Notes: generated by a model not told the origin, from the sequence alone. A stretch of 64,000 nucleotides of DNA from Datura wrightii (GCA_035772735.1 JASDFA010000018.1:144341501-144405500), one strand, 5' to 3'. Shown: positions 46,340-58,811, numbered from the stretch's first letter. Made by a program: numbers and translations.

Positions 46340-47960
46340 CTTTTCTTCATTCTACAGAGTCATTGACATTTTATCACCCTCATCTTTGTCAACAACTTTC
46401 AGGTTCTCCACCTCAAAAGGCTTTCCTAGTACATCTCCAATCCTCTTACCACTTCTAGTGACAATATCCATACATTGACCATCTTTTTTTGGATTAGGCA
46501 TTGTGCCACTAGGTAATGTTCCTTTCATTGTCGGGTTCATTTGGGCTGATAGGTGATTCATTTGAGCTTCCAAATTCTTAATGGATACCGAGTGTGAACT
46601 TACTGTTTGAGCGAGATTAGACACCTCCCCTCTTAATTCTTTCACTCCACTTTCGGTCGACTCCACCTTCTTTAAAATTCTTGAGAGCATGTCTTCGATT
46701 TTGGAGTTACCCACATCACATACTCCTGGCTGGTTTTGACGATTTCCAACCTTAGGAGGTGGAATGTATGGATTTGCACTTCGATGGTAAAGATCACCTT
46801 TTTGGTTTGGCTCTTTATTGTTCCACCTTTCATTCCATTCGGGTCATCTGTGCTGTTCACGATTTCTCCACCCTTGGTTATCATCCTTGGGTGCCACAGG
46901 CCTTAGTTTGCTCCTTGAAAGCCAGGTCGAGGCCCTCCCATTTGATTACTTATATATTGGCATTCTTCATCATATCATGGTGGTGAAGGCTCTCTTTCAT
47001 ATTGCCCATATTGCCCGGGACCTTGCATTCCCACAGCATTCACCACCTTCGGACCTGCTCCCATCGCATGCTTGGTCATCAATTCTAATTGTGTCATCAT
47101 CTTGGCCAGAGTCTCATCCCTCTCATCATCCCTTTTCCGCAACTCCGCCACCAATGCACTTGAGCTGATCTAATGAGTGGACATACTCGTCTCCCTTGTG
47201 TGCTAAGCCCTGTTGGTTTTTGTCATTCGGTCAAGGAGAGGTTTGGCTAACCCATAAGTTTGGTCCATGATTGATCCCCCATAGGTTATTAGCAACATAT
47301 TTGTTGATTGAATCCCGGGCCCTATAGAAACTTTGGAGAAACTCCATTCGGTAAGCCATGATTTGGACAAAGAGCAACCTTCTTATTAAACCTCAACAAA
47401 GCCTAATGCAAAGGCTCTCCTTGTTCTTGTCGGAAGTTTGTAACATCATTCCTCAGTTGTAACATCTTTGAGGGAGGGAAAAACCGATCTAGAATCGGTT
47501 AGCTTTTGCCACGAAGTAATGCACCTCGGAGAAAGTTCCTCTATCCACATTGTTGCTTCTCCTGTCAATGAGAAAGGGAAGAGTCTCAGCCTGATTGACT
47601 CTTCACTAATGTTTGTGATGTTGAAGGGCTGGAAAATTTCTAAGAAATTCCTCAAGTACTGATTTGCATCTTCACTTGGCTTGCCTCCAAAAAGCCCTTT
47701 CATTTGCAATAAGTGCAACATGGTGCTAGAAACATGTAACACCACATTCCCTACTGCCGGTGGTAGGCGAATGACACCTGCAACTTCTGGAATCACCGGA
47801 TTATCTTCGTCAAGTTCCATGTTCCCCTCTACTGAGCTACCTCCTGCTTGGGAGTGATGCCTCATGAGGTGGTTAGTTCCTAACAACAAGGCAGACAAGT
47901 AGCTATGATGCACACTAATTCAATTTAACAATCAATCACAAGATCATCGAACGCCAATCA
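46340..47960 (-). pseudogene. Athila-like gag
   Basis: The gag core at about 47750-47450 reads MKGLFGGKPSEDANQYLRNF, SIRLRLFPFSLTGEATMWIE and SPRCITSWQKL. Decayed sequence with stops follows. Then comes the coiled C-terminal part at 46714-46352 (ILKKVESTESGVKELRGEVS, TVSSHSVSIKNLEAQMNHLS, VTRSGKRIGDVLGKPFEV). Several frame changes are present. Confidence 0.82.
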
Positions 47961-47975
47961 CCGACAATGACGTCA
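47958..47975 (-). promoter_or_regulatory. Decayed primer-binding site of the Athila-like element
   Basis: The complement TGACGTCATTGTCGGTGA matches the Athila site TGGCGCCGTTGCCGGGGA (intact at 58812-58829) at 13 of 18 positions. Four of the five mismatches are transitions. It lies next to the 5' LTR. Confidence 0.65.
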
Positions 47976-47979
47976 TTTT

Positions 47980-49564
47980 TGATAACATCCAAAATATATT
48001 CTTAAATTAAAGAATATACACGGTCGTGGTATCAAAACAAGTAACCTGACGAGTGCCGGGGACGAATCCCACGGGGACTAGGGAGTGTTGAATTCAATTG
48101 TTGATTGGGAAATTGATTTTAGCTTGCACCATATAAGTTTTAACATAAAACAAGTAAATGGGGGGAAATGAACTTTGAAGAGAATTATACAAATTTCTTT
48201 AGTGAATTCAAACTAGAAGGATCAGCTGAGCTGTGGACAATATTTTTAAAATACTAGAGGTGCAGTGTAGATGGAATACTAATTAGATTGGGATGGACCA
48301 GGTTAACTTCATAAGTTTAATAAATGTAAATAATCTCGGGAAATAGGTAGCCTCTGCTTCCCAACCTATTAACTACCCCTAATTAGAATTTTCTCAAACT
48401 CTAGCTGCAATTTAACACACCTAAATTGATTTGGATCAACAATTCACTATTCCTAGCTATTAGTTGCTGATTAGGAAGAAGGAAGTAAATTTCAGGCATT
48501 AGTAGCTTAATTTTACAACCTCATATCCATACCCACTACTAGATTCCCTTCCAATACTTAATTATTCTCTCCCGAGCAACAATTAAGCATGTATAGATAG
48601 ACTCATATCATCATCAATGGATCTTCATTAATAGATTGAAAGGAATCTAATAGATTTACACTTAATTGAACATTAAGAAGTTACCTCTAGCAATATCCAA
48701 TACAATTAAGTATTCATCATCACACACCTCTAGTTAATGGTTTTAGCTACTCATAGTTAATAAATTCAAAAACACAATCATCAAAAGCATCACTGAATTT
48801 AATAAGAAGAGTAGATAAATCAAAAGCACAATTATCCTTCAACTACAACTGAAACTAAATAATACCAAAGAAGAAAAGAGAGCATATTACAACTTTCAAT
48901 AAAAATCCCCTTTTCTCAGCTAAAAATGGTCTTCAGCTAAAAAGGGAAGATGAAGTGATGTGTACGTTGCTTATCTCTCAATCTCTCTATCTTCTCCCTC
49001 TTTTTCTCCTCTCCTCTGCAATATACTTCTTTTTTATTTATACCCTGAAAATAGGGTACTTTTCCTTCTTTTTTCGGCAATGGACAATTTTACCCTTAAT
49101 AGCTTCGCTCTGGGACCTACGAAGGCATCGGCGGTTCGCTGATGAAATTTGTGAACCGCCGGCTATTTGCTCCTCTTCTTCAGTCATTATCAGTGAACTA
49201 TGGTGGTTCACCCGATGTTTCGCCGATGCTAATCCGTGAACTGCTGGACCTCAAATGCCAATTCCAGACTTTCCTGAGTGCCATTCAACGACTGAATTGG
49301 CTTCCCGCCACAGGCAATTTGTGGACCGCCTGCGGCATTCCTTTGACTAGGTAGTGACCTTCATTTTTTTAACCTGTGACACCTGCATTTCGCCGCTTCT
49401 TCTCATTTCTAGCCATTTTACCCCCATTTTAGCTCTTTCTTTCAAACTTAGGCACTTGTACACAATAAAAGAAAAAAGAGCATAAAATTCACATAATCAA
49501 CTTGAGAACTAAGGAAAAACTCAAACTTTAGAGTCTAATTAGTTGGTAAATTACCAACTCATCA
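47980..49564 (-). repeat. 5' LTR of the Athila-like element
   Basis: 1585 bp, closely similar to 38828-40428. The TATAAATA on the minus strand is at 49035-49042. The word array at about 49090-49340 has the best unit, GGCGGTTC (49130-49137) paired with GAACCGCC (49153-49160). Confidence 0.88.
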
Positions 49565-49569
49565 TTATC

Positions 49570-50188
49570 CATATTGAAAGAAAGGGGGAAAAAATATAAT
49601 ACCTTAGCCTTCAAATTTTGAGACGGTAGAGTAGTAGATAAACAATATCACCAAAGGAATATCATTCCCATGGTTAAGTAATACATCTTTCAAAATTTTT
49701 TTTGAACTTTCTTACCTCAAATAAATTGTTACTTAAATCCATAAATATATGCATTATGGAATAATATTTTATAATAACGGTAGCTTGCACTAGTGTAATT
49801 AAATGTGTATAAGTAAATTGTATATACCTGTATATATTTTCATGCACTGAATTACTTACCTCTCCCATATATTTGTTGCTTGAGAAGTATTCAAGCAAGG
49901 TTGCAGCACCTAGTCCAGTATGAATTATTGATCAAAGTCTTTGGTCTCCTAAGATATTGCTCCATAAATTATTCGAATGAGAAAATCCACTCACGTGATT
50001 ATGATCCCTTGTCTTTGTAAATTTCTTCGCTTCCCCTATTGTGAACCAAACCACTATCACAAATAATATGTATAGTAAATGTAGCATCGTTAACGTCATA
50101 TTCAACATCAAACTCTCTCTTGTAATGGTTACGGTATGGGCTAAAACCTCTCGGATCTTTTCAAAGTGAGTGCTCAAGGTAGAGACTC
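49570..50188 (-). other. Sequence upstream of the copia gag start, with an exon-like open stretch
   Basis: The minus strand from 50188 to about 49998 is open and reads THFEKIREVLAHTVTITRES, then LLYILFVIVVWFTIGEAK, a hydrophobic membrane-like segment, ending at a good donor (CAC/GTGAGT). A second short candidate exon (LLEYFSSNKYMGE) ends at GAG/GTAAGT near 49863. I do not recognise the protein. No copia LTR or primer site lies here, so this may be host sequence captured or joined by rearrangement. It is cut by element B at 50189. Confidence 0.35.
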
Positions 50189-53100
50189 TGTCACGCCCCA
50201 CCTTGGGAGGCATGACTGGCACCTGGTGCCATACTGTCAACTAACTGACCTGGCTAGGCTTATGTACGTCTGGTGCCAGCCTGCGACTCAATTCAAGAAA
50301 ACAACGGGCTATATCTCGTCTATAAATACAGCCTCCGGCCGACCAGGACGTATAGCCACCTGTAAACGAAAACAACTAACCAACAACAGGCAACAGAAAG
50401 GATCCTATATGGGCCGTCAAGGCCACCATGTTGTCTAGTTATAACAGAAATGAAGACGAGCTACTATACTAGGCCCCACACAACCAGCACATGAAGCATA
50501 ACTGATTAAGGCCCCACACAGCCAACATACAACTAACTGACTGATGAATGTAGTCTGCAAGCCTCTAAGAATACAAATAGTGGTCAGAACAGCGCCCCGA
50601 CCTACCCAAAATACTATATAATTGAAATACAAAAATCTCTACAACCTGGCAACTCCGAATGAAAGAAGCTGACCCAACTGCGGACTCTAAACAACTGCTA
50701 CTGGAGATCTTGAACCCTATCTGTCTAAACCTGTAGGCAAGTAATGCAGCGCCCCATATTTGGGCATCATTACAATATGTACCAAATATGTAAGACAGTA
50801 AATAGGTTGAATAAAAGCTGTGAAATGTTGAAGTAAGTAGAAAGGATTTAGGAAGAAAGATTAACCTGTAAGTTGGCTTATTCGAAATCTGCGTCTAAAA
50901 AAACACTACACGTACATGAGCTATGATTGCATAATCAAATATTCATAAACTATGGCTAGCAGAAAAGAATACAAACAAGAACCTCACCTGGCCCCCATAA
51001 GCCTGGAAGGTACAATCAACACGGAGATAACTCGCTCGGGTCCCCCGTAAGTCCTGGCGAACACACTTAAATCTATATACTCCTAACAAGTTTTCTATGA
51101 CTCTACTGGTACTATAGCCAACCTACCGGTCCCCTGGGCCTGCAAATAAACCCGCTTGGCTCCTGAACTGTAGCTATGTCTGAGTACAGTGGACTGCTGC
51201 TGTCTGTACCCCAGGTACTGAACTCAACCGGGTGTGCTGATACGACATATAGTAGTCCAGCCATGGAATGGACTGTACGAGGACCTCAGACCTCATATTC
51301 GTCCCTCGCAGACAGCATACCACTCCTTGGAGCAACGTCACCTAGCCCCTCGCGGGCGTCGACACACTAGTAACCCTGGGGTGGTCATGAAAGGCTCCTA
51401 AGAGAGGGAAACCCCAACCAAGGTGCTATACTGACATCTAATCTAGCCACTCAAAAGTCATAGCTATCCTTCTAGGCCTAACGCCGCCGTAATTGCCCCC
51501 TAGGATGGTATGTAAGGCTGCTAGCAGGCACACCGTGCACCTGTATCTGATAAGAAGATCCTGATAGTGATCATGACCTCTAAAGGTCTCGACTAACTAG
51601 GGCGAGATCTGGAGTGGTCTAACATAACTCTGAAGGTCCTGCAAAGGTCATGAATGACTAACTACTCAATTCCTCTGCTTAGAACAACTATAGGGTTGGT
51701 ACTGGCCGAACATGCTTTTAAGCGATCGACCCCTAGTCCTCCACAGGAAGCTTACTGACGTTCTTATCCTGTGGGTAGTGCTGTACTAACATGGTGCTAC
51801 TAGTCCCTTTGACCTTATCTCAGTCTACTCGAGTCTTATATTATTTTCTTGGGTGATTCTTAACCTTATAGGCAAGTTTATATAGACTTAGCCACTTCGG
51901 GCAGTCTGTACCTGGGTACCTTATAAGAACTAGCTGGGGCGCTGGCCCGACATCTAACTACTGATAAGGTCCCCTTACTTAGGGTACCCACGGATCTATT
52001 TGTCCTGGACGACCGAGCTGGCTTCCTTGCTGACCTATATGATAAATGCTAAGTTAACTCGAACTAACAATCACCGGTAATAGCTAATAGGTAGCAGGCT
52101 GTCACTTAGATTACTAGACAACCCTAGGCTGCTGACTCTAAAACATGGATCTCCTATCTAGGTTTCGGGCCCTGGGGTGTAGGGATGCACCAATGTCCAC
52201 TAGGCATGCTTTCATGACAATACAAGCGCCAAACTAATAATTAAACCGCCTAGCTGCGCCCGTGCTGTTCAACTTACTAGCTCAGGCTCGATAACTCTCA
52301 TGAGCTTCTAAAGTCTAGGCCTGGCAACGAAATGTACAAGTCTGCTAACACGATGAACTGGAGAAGAGAACATTTTATATGATGCTTCTAGTGTGTATCA
52401 CACTTAACATGTTCCTTTTCGATAAGGAATACTGTGGTACAATCTATATATGTTTTCTAGCAGCTAACCAGAACTTATATAACCGTAATCTACTGATAGC
52501 AGCTAATTACAACATATGTGATCTTTATATGCTAGCAACAACTAATTACAATGTGTCTAATTACAATCTAATGGAAGCAACTATCTGCAGCATCTGGGAT
52601 CGTTATTTCTATTCAAGAACAGAAGTCGTAACACTGTACGACGGGAATACTTGCCGATGGATAAGCCTTACATACCTCGATTATCGTTTCCTGAGTAACC
52701 GACGAGTTTCAACTTGTACTCGCCAGCTCTCTTCAGCTGTAACCATTATACTGGAAGAAAGAAACAAATTTCAATACCAAATTCGGCATAAAATGATAAC
52801 TTTTAATACCAATATTGACTATACTTTAACTTAATAGAACACGGTCAAAAACGTATTATTTCCCGAGAGTCCAGAAGGGAGAAATGCTTACTTGAAGCCT
52901 GTGAGCATTCAAAAACAATTTGAAGTAATTCAGAAAACTTCGGCTCGATGGGGTTATGATTCGTTGGGCGAATTTCACGAAAATAACTCCGTAGTAACAC
53001 TCCCTGCAGGCTTAGAACTCAATACCTGAAGTTAATTTAAATTTGGAGGGCATTTGGTAGCGTAATCGAATGAAAATCAATCAAAACCCAAATTTCATTT

Positions 53101-53489
53101 AACCTCTGGGTGTGAAAACATTTGAGAAATGATTTAAATGAGAGGAAGGGGTTTATATACTACTTGGGCGGTGGCAGGGGGGTGTGCCTCGCCCCTCCCA
53201 TTGAGGCTGCCACCCTGGCCTGCCATGCTTCCCATTGAGGTAGAAGGCCTGGCGCGCCGCGCCTATCAAAGAGCCAGTAGGCCTGGCTCCATGCACCTCT
53301 CAAATCACCAATAGTCCTGGCGCCCCACTCTGGCTAGTGCACAGCTGGCTGGCACATCGCGCTGGCCCTGTGCACACGGGTCCCATCTAACTCTACTTCG
53401 GAGGCTTTTTCCACATGCATCAAGCTCTTCTTACTCGTCATCAATCCATGTGTACGCTTACTAGTCATTAACATTTACGGGGTGTAACA
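50189..53489 (-). repeat. 3' LTR of element B
   Basis: 3.3 kb, long even for this group. A TATATAAA on the minus strand lies at about 53149-53156. Immediately upstream of it, at about 53160-53400, is a GC-rich array of GCCTGGC/GGCGCGCC words. Around 52455-52560 three degenerate units of about 38 bp start TAGCAGCTAA or TAGCAACAACTAA. A 151-codon open stretch at 52379-52834 has no protein-like pattern. Confidence 0.8.
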
Positions 53490-55942
53490 TCCTCCCCCTT
53501 AGGAACATTCATCCTCGAATGTCTACTTCAATTCACAGGAGCTTAACTTTTTGGCCTATTATTTTGGAAAAGTTTCGGCAGAGTCTCCCCTATAATATGG
53601 ACTATCTGAAAATCCAGAAACGTAGAAAAGTCCAATGCAGATATCTCACATGACAATCATAACAACTCTTTCATCACCCAAAATTGCAGTCATCTGAACA
53701 ATATATACAACATAAATCATAAAACAACAATAAATTTTTTTTTTAGCTTAACTGCATAATTTAGACTAAGCCTGGAATAGATGAGGATATCTGGGTCTCA
53801 TGTCATTTTCAGCTTCCTAGGTCATTCCTTCTCTATTCTTGTTTCCCCATGATACCTTACAGAGGCGACATCTTTAGTCCTCAACCTACAAACTTGCCGA
53901 TCCAATATGGCCACTAGAACTTCTTCATGGGTTAATTTCCAATAACTTGAACATCTTTAACTGGAACAACTCAGGTCGGGTTACACATACCCTTTTTACA
54001 ACATTAACATATGGAAGCTGAATGGGCAGGTCCTAGCTCTAGAAGCAATTTTAGCTCATATGCCATTTCGCCTGTTCTCTAGAGGATATGACCTAGGCCA
54101 ATAAACCTAGGTCTAAGCTTGTCCTTCTTACCTATTCTTATAATACCCTTTTTTGGCAACATTTCTAGAAATATCCAATTATTTCTTCAACCCTTAGCTT
54201 CCTGCATCGTAACTTAGGGTAGGACACCTGACGACCCTAGGCTATCGGTACCAATTTCTTGGTAAATTTAATTTCTCAGTCTATCTGTTATATTATGCCC
54301 TGATTCAACTACCTTTAATTTACTTTAGGGGGATTTCGCCTCCACTCATAATAGACCATTGGGCGTCTGAACTAAGTGCTCTGTTAGGTTACTTGCTTAG
54401 AGAAAAGAAGTCGTACTTATTTTAGCATGCGCTCCAATCTGTTCTAACAGTTTCCCAGAACCTAGCTGGGAGTTGTACCTCTGTGTCAGGGTTTACTAGA
54501 CACTAGGGCTCCATGTAACCAGACTACTCCTTAAATATTTAATTCTTCATATGCTTTAGCTACAATATAAGTCCATCTGGAAAGACACGAATTAATCTCA
54601 GTAGTCTTTCCACACTGACTCAAATGAGGCCAAGATACACCTGGTATGAGATAACCTTGTGACTGTATTCATATTAATTACTCTCCACTCCCTTGCAGAC
54701 ACGACCATCTCCTATATTGGACTGCTCAATCCTGCTATTTCGTCTTTTCTAGCCTGTCACTGGAGCTCTGCTGCTATGATTCAATGGTATCTTCTGTCTT
54801 TCCATCCCATCTCGTTGATTTTTCATTAAATTCTTGGAGTAACAAATACATGCACCTTAGCTATGGTATGCTATTTGAAGTTCTGCCACCCTTGGAATAT
54901 AGAGTCGACCTCTAGGCCTTATGACCCTGCCTTTTGTTATCTTGAGGGCCAATGACTTTCTGCTTGGAAAGGTTGCACTAGGTTAGAGTCTCTGTATCGG
55001 CACTCCGTTACCTTCCCCTTTGGCGGGGATACCGCAACATTCTAGACAACAACTTTACTATCTCTTAACTGTTATCCCGATGCTTAGCTCTCAATATTCG
55101 GTGGTGATCCTATGTTCTATCAACCTGGAGGTGATTCTGGTTTTCCCCCATTAGATACTTGTGTCATGCTTCTTGCCCCCTTAGACTGAGTTCTGAGGTT
55201 TGTGCCTTCTACCTCATACTGCCAAGGATGTTACCGACCAGGTCTACTGACCTATATCCCTTCTGACTTGCACTCATGATTATCTTGTTCATATGATCTC
55301 CCTGTCCTTCTATATCACAAACTAAGGCCACAACCATAACCTTGCAGGTATACCCTGCCGTCATTAGCATGCTACGGTGGAATCGACCTTTTTCTGACTT
55401 GAGCTTTGCTATTGCTGGGGGTTTATCGCTGATGGACTCTCTCATACACACTTGAATGCTATTGGAAATCTTATCCCCCCCTTTTGACTTAATATCATAA
55501 AAGTCTAGATAACTTTTGAATACTAAGGGTCTAAACCACTCTCTAATTCTTTCTCGGAGGCAACAATTCCAGCCCTCCTTTACTATCCATTCTGAGCACT
55601 ATAGCACTGATACTTGCGCTTTCTGTTGTACTTGAAAGAATAAGCTAGGAGGTGGAAAATATCTCTATCTCTATCCTGCTGCTGCTGTAGCTATCCTGCA
55701 TCAGGCTGGAGTCTGTCTTATATCAAACATTCTTCTAGATAGGCATAGCAATAAGAGCTTAGGGACTCAACCCCATACAACTCCACTCTATAGCATGATC
55801 TTAGAAGGAAGAGGAGTAACCATACTATCATGCCTCATAGCCTCCTGCTTATAGATCGTGGTGCACAACACATTTATAACCAAGACTCTACTAGACACGA
55901 CTTGCATACTCCCTAGGATATGAACTACTCTGATACCAAGTT
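53490..55942 (-). pseudogene. Internal remnant of element B with integrase tail
   Basis: A polypurine tract (minus strand AAGGGGGAGGA) adjoins 53490. The minus strand at about 54170-53800 reads KKDKLRPRFIGLGHIL, GEMAYELKLLLELGP, VAILDRQVCRLRTKDVASV, the end of integrase and the chromodomain-like tail. From 54230 to 55930 I recognise no RT, RNase H or gag block; the sequence is decayed or rearranged. Confidence 0.65.
55927..55938 (-). promoter_or_regulatory. Primer-binding site of element B
   Basis: The complement reads TGGTATCAGAGT, the initiator methionine tRNA site with one end mismatch, four bases from the LTR. Confidence 0.8.
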
Positions 55943-56903
55943 TGTCATGCCCCACCTTGGGTGGCATGACTGGAACCTGGTGCCACACTTGCAACTAACT
56001 AACCTGGCTAGGCTTATGAACGTCTGGTTACAGCCTGCAACTCAATTCAAGAAAACAACGGGCTATATCTCAGTTGTAAATGCAGCCTCCGGCTGACCAG
56101 GCCGTATAGCCACCTGTAAACGAAAATAGCTAACCAACAACAGGCAACAGAAGGGATCCTATGAAAGCTGACAAGGCTACCATGCTGTTTAGTTATAACA
56201 GAAATGAAGACGAGCTACTATACTAGGTCCCACATGGACAATGCATGAAGCATAATTGATTGAGGCCCCACACGGCCAGCATACAACTAACTGACTGATG
56301 ACTATTGTCTACAAGCCTCTAAGAATATAAATAGTGGTGGGGACAGAGCTCCGGCCTACCCAAAATGCTAAATAACTGAAATACAGAAATCTCTACAACC
56401 TGGTAACTCCGAATGAAAGGACCTGAACCAACTGCGGACTCTAAACAATTGCTACTGGAGATACTGAACCCTATCTGTCTAAACCTGCAGGCAAGTAATG
56501 CAGCGCCCTATATTTGGGCGTCAGTACAATATGTACTGAATATGTAAGGAGTAAATAGGCTGAATAAAAGCTGTGAAATGCTGAAAGTAAGTAGAAAGGA
56601 GAGGCAAAAAGATTAACCTATAAGCTTGCTTATTCGTAATCCGCGTCTTAAAAAGCACTACATGTACATGAGCTATGATTGAATAATCAAATATTTATAA
56701 ACTATGGCTAGCAGACAAGAATACAAATAAGAACCTCACCTGTCCCCCATAAGTCTGGAAGGTACAATCAACACGGAGATAACTCACCCGGGTCCCCTGT
56801 AAGTCCTGGCGAGCACACTTCAATCTATATACCCATAACAAGGTTTCTATGACTCTACTAGTACTATAGCTAACCTACCGGTCCCCTGGGTCTGCAACTG
56901 AAC
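55943..56903 (-). repeat. 5' LTR of element B, primer-site end only
   Basis: Closely similar to 50189-51150 and in the same orientation. It carries the stem TCAGTAC/GTACTGA around AATAT (56521-56539), better preserved than in the other copy. Cut at 56903. Confidence 0.85.
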
Positions 56904-57376
56904 TGTCACGACCCGAGAGTACACCCTGATCATAGACACGGGACAAGGAGCCCTGAGAGACCCCAAGTCAACCCATGGCATGAGCATATATCTAATTCAT
57001 ACACATAAATCGGAAGACTTAACTTAATAATCGTGAAGTAACTGAAAATCATAACATGAGCTAAAAGGAACAACATTACACGATCCAAACATAAATGACT
57101 GAAATACTACAATTAGGTCTAAAAGCCTCTAATCATAACAGATGGGTTGAAGGGACAAGACCCCAACTAACCCAAACATTTGAAAACCTAAGACAATTAA
57201 AAAAGTTTGAACATGAAGCCCCCGGATCATGAGGACTCACCACTGGAGATTTAGCGAAACTGAGCACAAACTAGGGATGATGCTGAGCCTGCGAACCAGA
57301 TCTTGGAAATATAAGGGTCAGTACTCGAAAATTACTGAGTATGTAAGGTGATCTTGGGCAGATTTATATGCCCAAG
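56904..57376 (-). repeat. Fragment of another Tekay-type LTR (C)
   Basis: It starts TGTCACGACCCGAGAG, the end of such LTRs read on the plus strand, and has the general order of the G1 and A' LTRs. It carries the stem-loop TCAGTAC/TTACTGA at 57318-57338. After 473 bp it is cut by the Athila LTR at 57377; the remainder should lie beyond that element. Confidence 0.75.
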
Positions 57377-58805
57377 TGATAGTCAAACGTATCATTTTTA
57401 CCTTGTTTGTTGTGCAATGTGTATATAATATCATGTAATTGGTAATAAAATGCGAATTTATACTAACCAACATGATTAGCACTTGTTTTGTAGGTAAATG
57501 TGATTTTTAGGAGCTAAAATGCGTGTTGGAACTATGTCGGAGTTGGACTTGGATGCGAGCGTGGAAAAGACCTTGGAATGCATATTTTATAGGGGCTCCG
57601 CAATGGAGCCGTGCCACGCTACCATCGCGGTAGCACACTGCCTGGACACAAATTAAAATGGCAATTTCCAGTGTGCCTGCGCGTCAGCTCCGTGGCACGG
57701 AGATAGGCCTCCACGATGGCCTCCGTGCCACGTTGAGGTTGATTTACCGGACCCTAGAAATTCCAGTGAAGGTCCGCGTCCACGCCGTGTCACGGAGGCA
57801 GTGCTCCGCGTTGGCCTCCGTGACACGTTGCTTGTTATTCCGGGAAAAATTTCCCACTAGTATAAATAGCACACTTAGGTTTATTTTAATTAGTTTTTTA
57901 GTTTTTGAGTTTTTTAGATTGAGTTCAGAGGTGGAGAGCAGGAACGTGGGTTAGTAGCAGTTGAAGATTGAAAAAGCTAAGGGATTTCTTCTCTTCTTTT
58001 CTTCTTTCTATCAATTGTACGTATGATTTACACTCATTTTAGGATGATCAATCCAAGAATGAGTGGCTAATTCTCTTTCTTGCTGAGGTTTTGAACATGT
58101 GTAATGAATTCTGATTTTCATTGATATGGTTTATTCTTCTTCTTTAATGTTGTTCTATTAATTCTTGTTCTTTACTGCATTAGTGAATGGCCAACATTAA
58201 TGTATATCTGAAAAGTCCAATTTCACTCGAAAGAGCAAGAAATTGGAAAGTTGTGAATTAATAGGGTATTGTTCTTAACTTGATTTGGGAAAATTGGGTT
58301 TTGATGTGTTTTCCTGATAGAAATATACTTGAAAGCCGTATTAGTCAATTTAGGAACCGGAATTGTAGTGCTAGGTCATAAATTGCATTTGATCACAGAA
58401 ATGTAGACGGATGGTTTATGATTCTAAAGTGAAATTAAATACGAGAGTTTTAATTTCTAGGCGAATGTTCTTGGCTAGCAACATGAAGAAGAGATTAACC
58501 AAATTATCATGATTATCAAGTTCATTACTTGTTCTTAACCTTGGCATGTTCACATCCATTGTCTGAATTCAAAAGTAAATAGTTGTTATTAATTGTAGTA
58601 TATAGCTTAGAAACAAAAACTCAATTAACTATTAGTTACATTGTTGTTAGCATCATTAGAAGTTAAATAGAAATATAGTAATTTAGGCAATTTTACATAT
58701 CTTGAGCCTCCTTGGATCGATACTTGGCTACTTAGCCACTTTATTACTTGTTTGACCACGTGCACTTGCGTGTCTGTTTTTACCCGTAGCCCAAAGCACC
58801 GAGCA
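57377..58805 (+). repeat. 5' LTR of the Athila element
   Basis: 1429 bp from TGATAGTCAAACG to AAAGCACCGAGCA. TATAAATA is at 57861-57868. Just upstream, at about 57600-57840, lies an array of CCGTGGCACGGAGG-type words, including the palindrome CTCCGTG-G-CACGGAG at 57688-57702. Confidence 0.85.
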
Positions 58806-58811
58806 AGTTTT

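Larger units (their letters stand above)
38828..49564 (-). mobile_element. Non-autonomous Athila-like Ty3/gypsy element
   Basis: The LTRs at 38828-40428 and 47980-49564 are direct copies. Target duplications are TTAGC (38823-38827) and TTATC (49565-49569), one mismatch. In sense order (minus strand) it has a decayed tRNA-Asp-type primer site, gag, a gag-protease region, a non-coding stretch, an envelope-position gene, a long 3' non-coding part and a polypurine tract. RT, RNase H and integrase are missing altogether, so it would depend on helper elements. Confidence 0.88.
50189..56903 (-). mobile_element. Tekay-like Ty3/gypsy element B, internally deleted
   Basis: The 3' LTR is 50189-53489, the internal remnant is 53490-55942 and the 5' LTR starts at 55943. 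Ends are TGTAACACC and GGGGCGTGACA on the minus strand, with a tRNA-iMet-type primer site next to the 5' LTR. Only an integrase/chromodomain remnant is recognisable inside. The 5' LTR breaks off at 56903, where LTR C begins, so the rest probably lies beyond the window. GACTC at 50184-50188 would be one target duplication. Confidence 0.8.

Noticed and set aside
52379..52834. 151-codon open stretch in the LTR of element B
   Set aside because: It sits within an LTR, contains degenerate repeats and resembles no family known to me.
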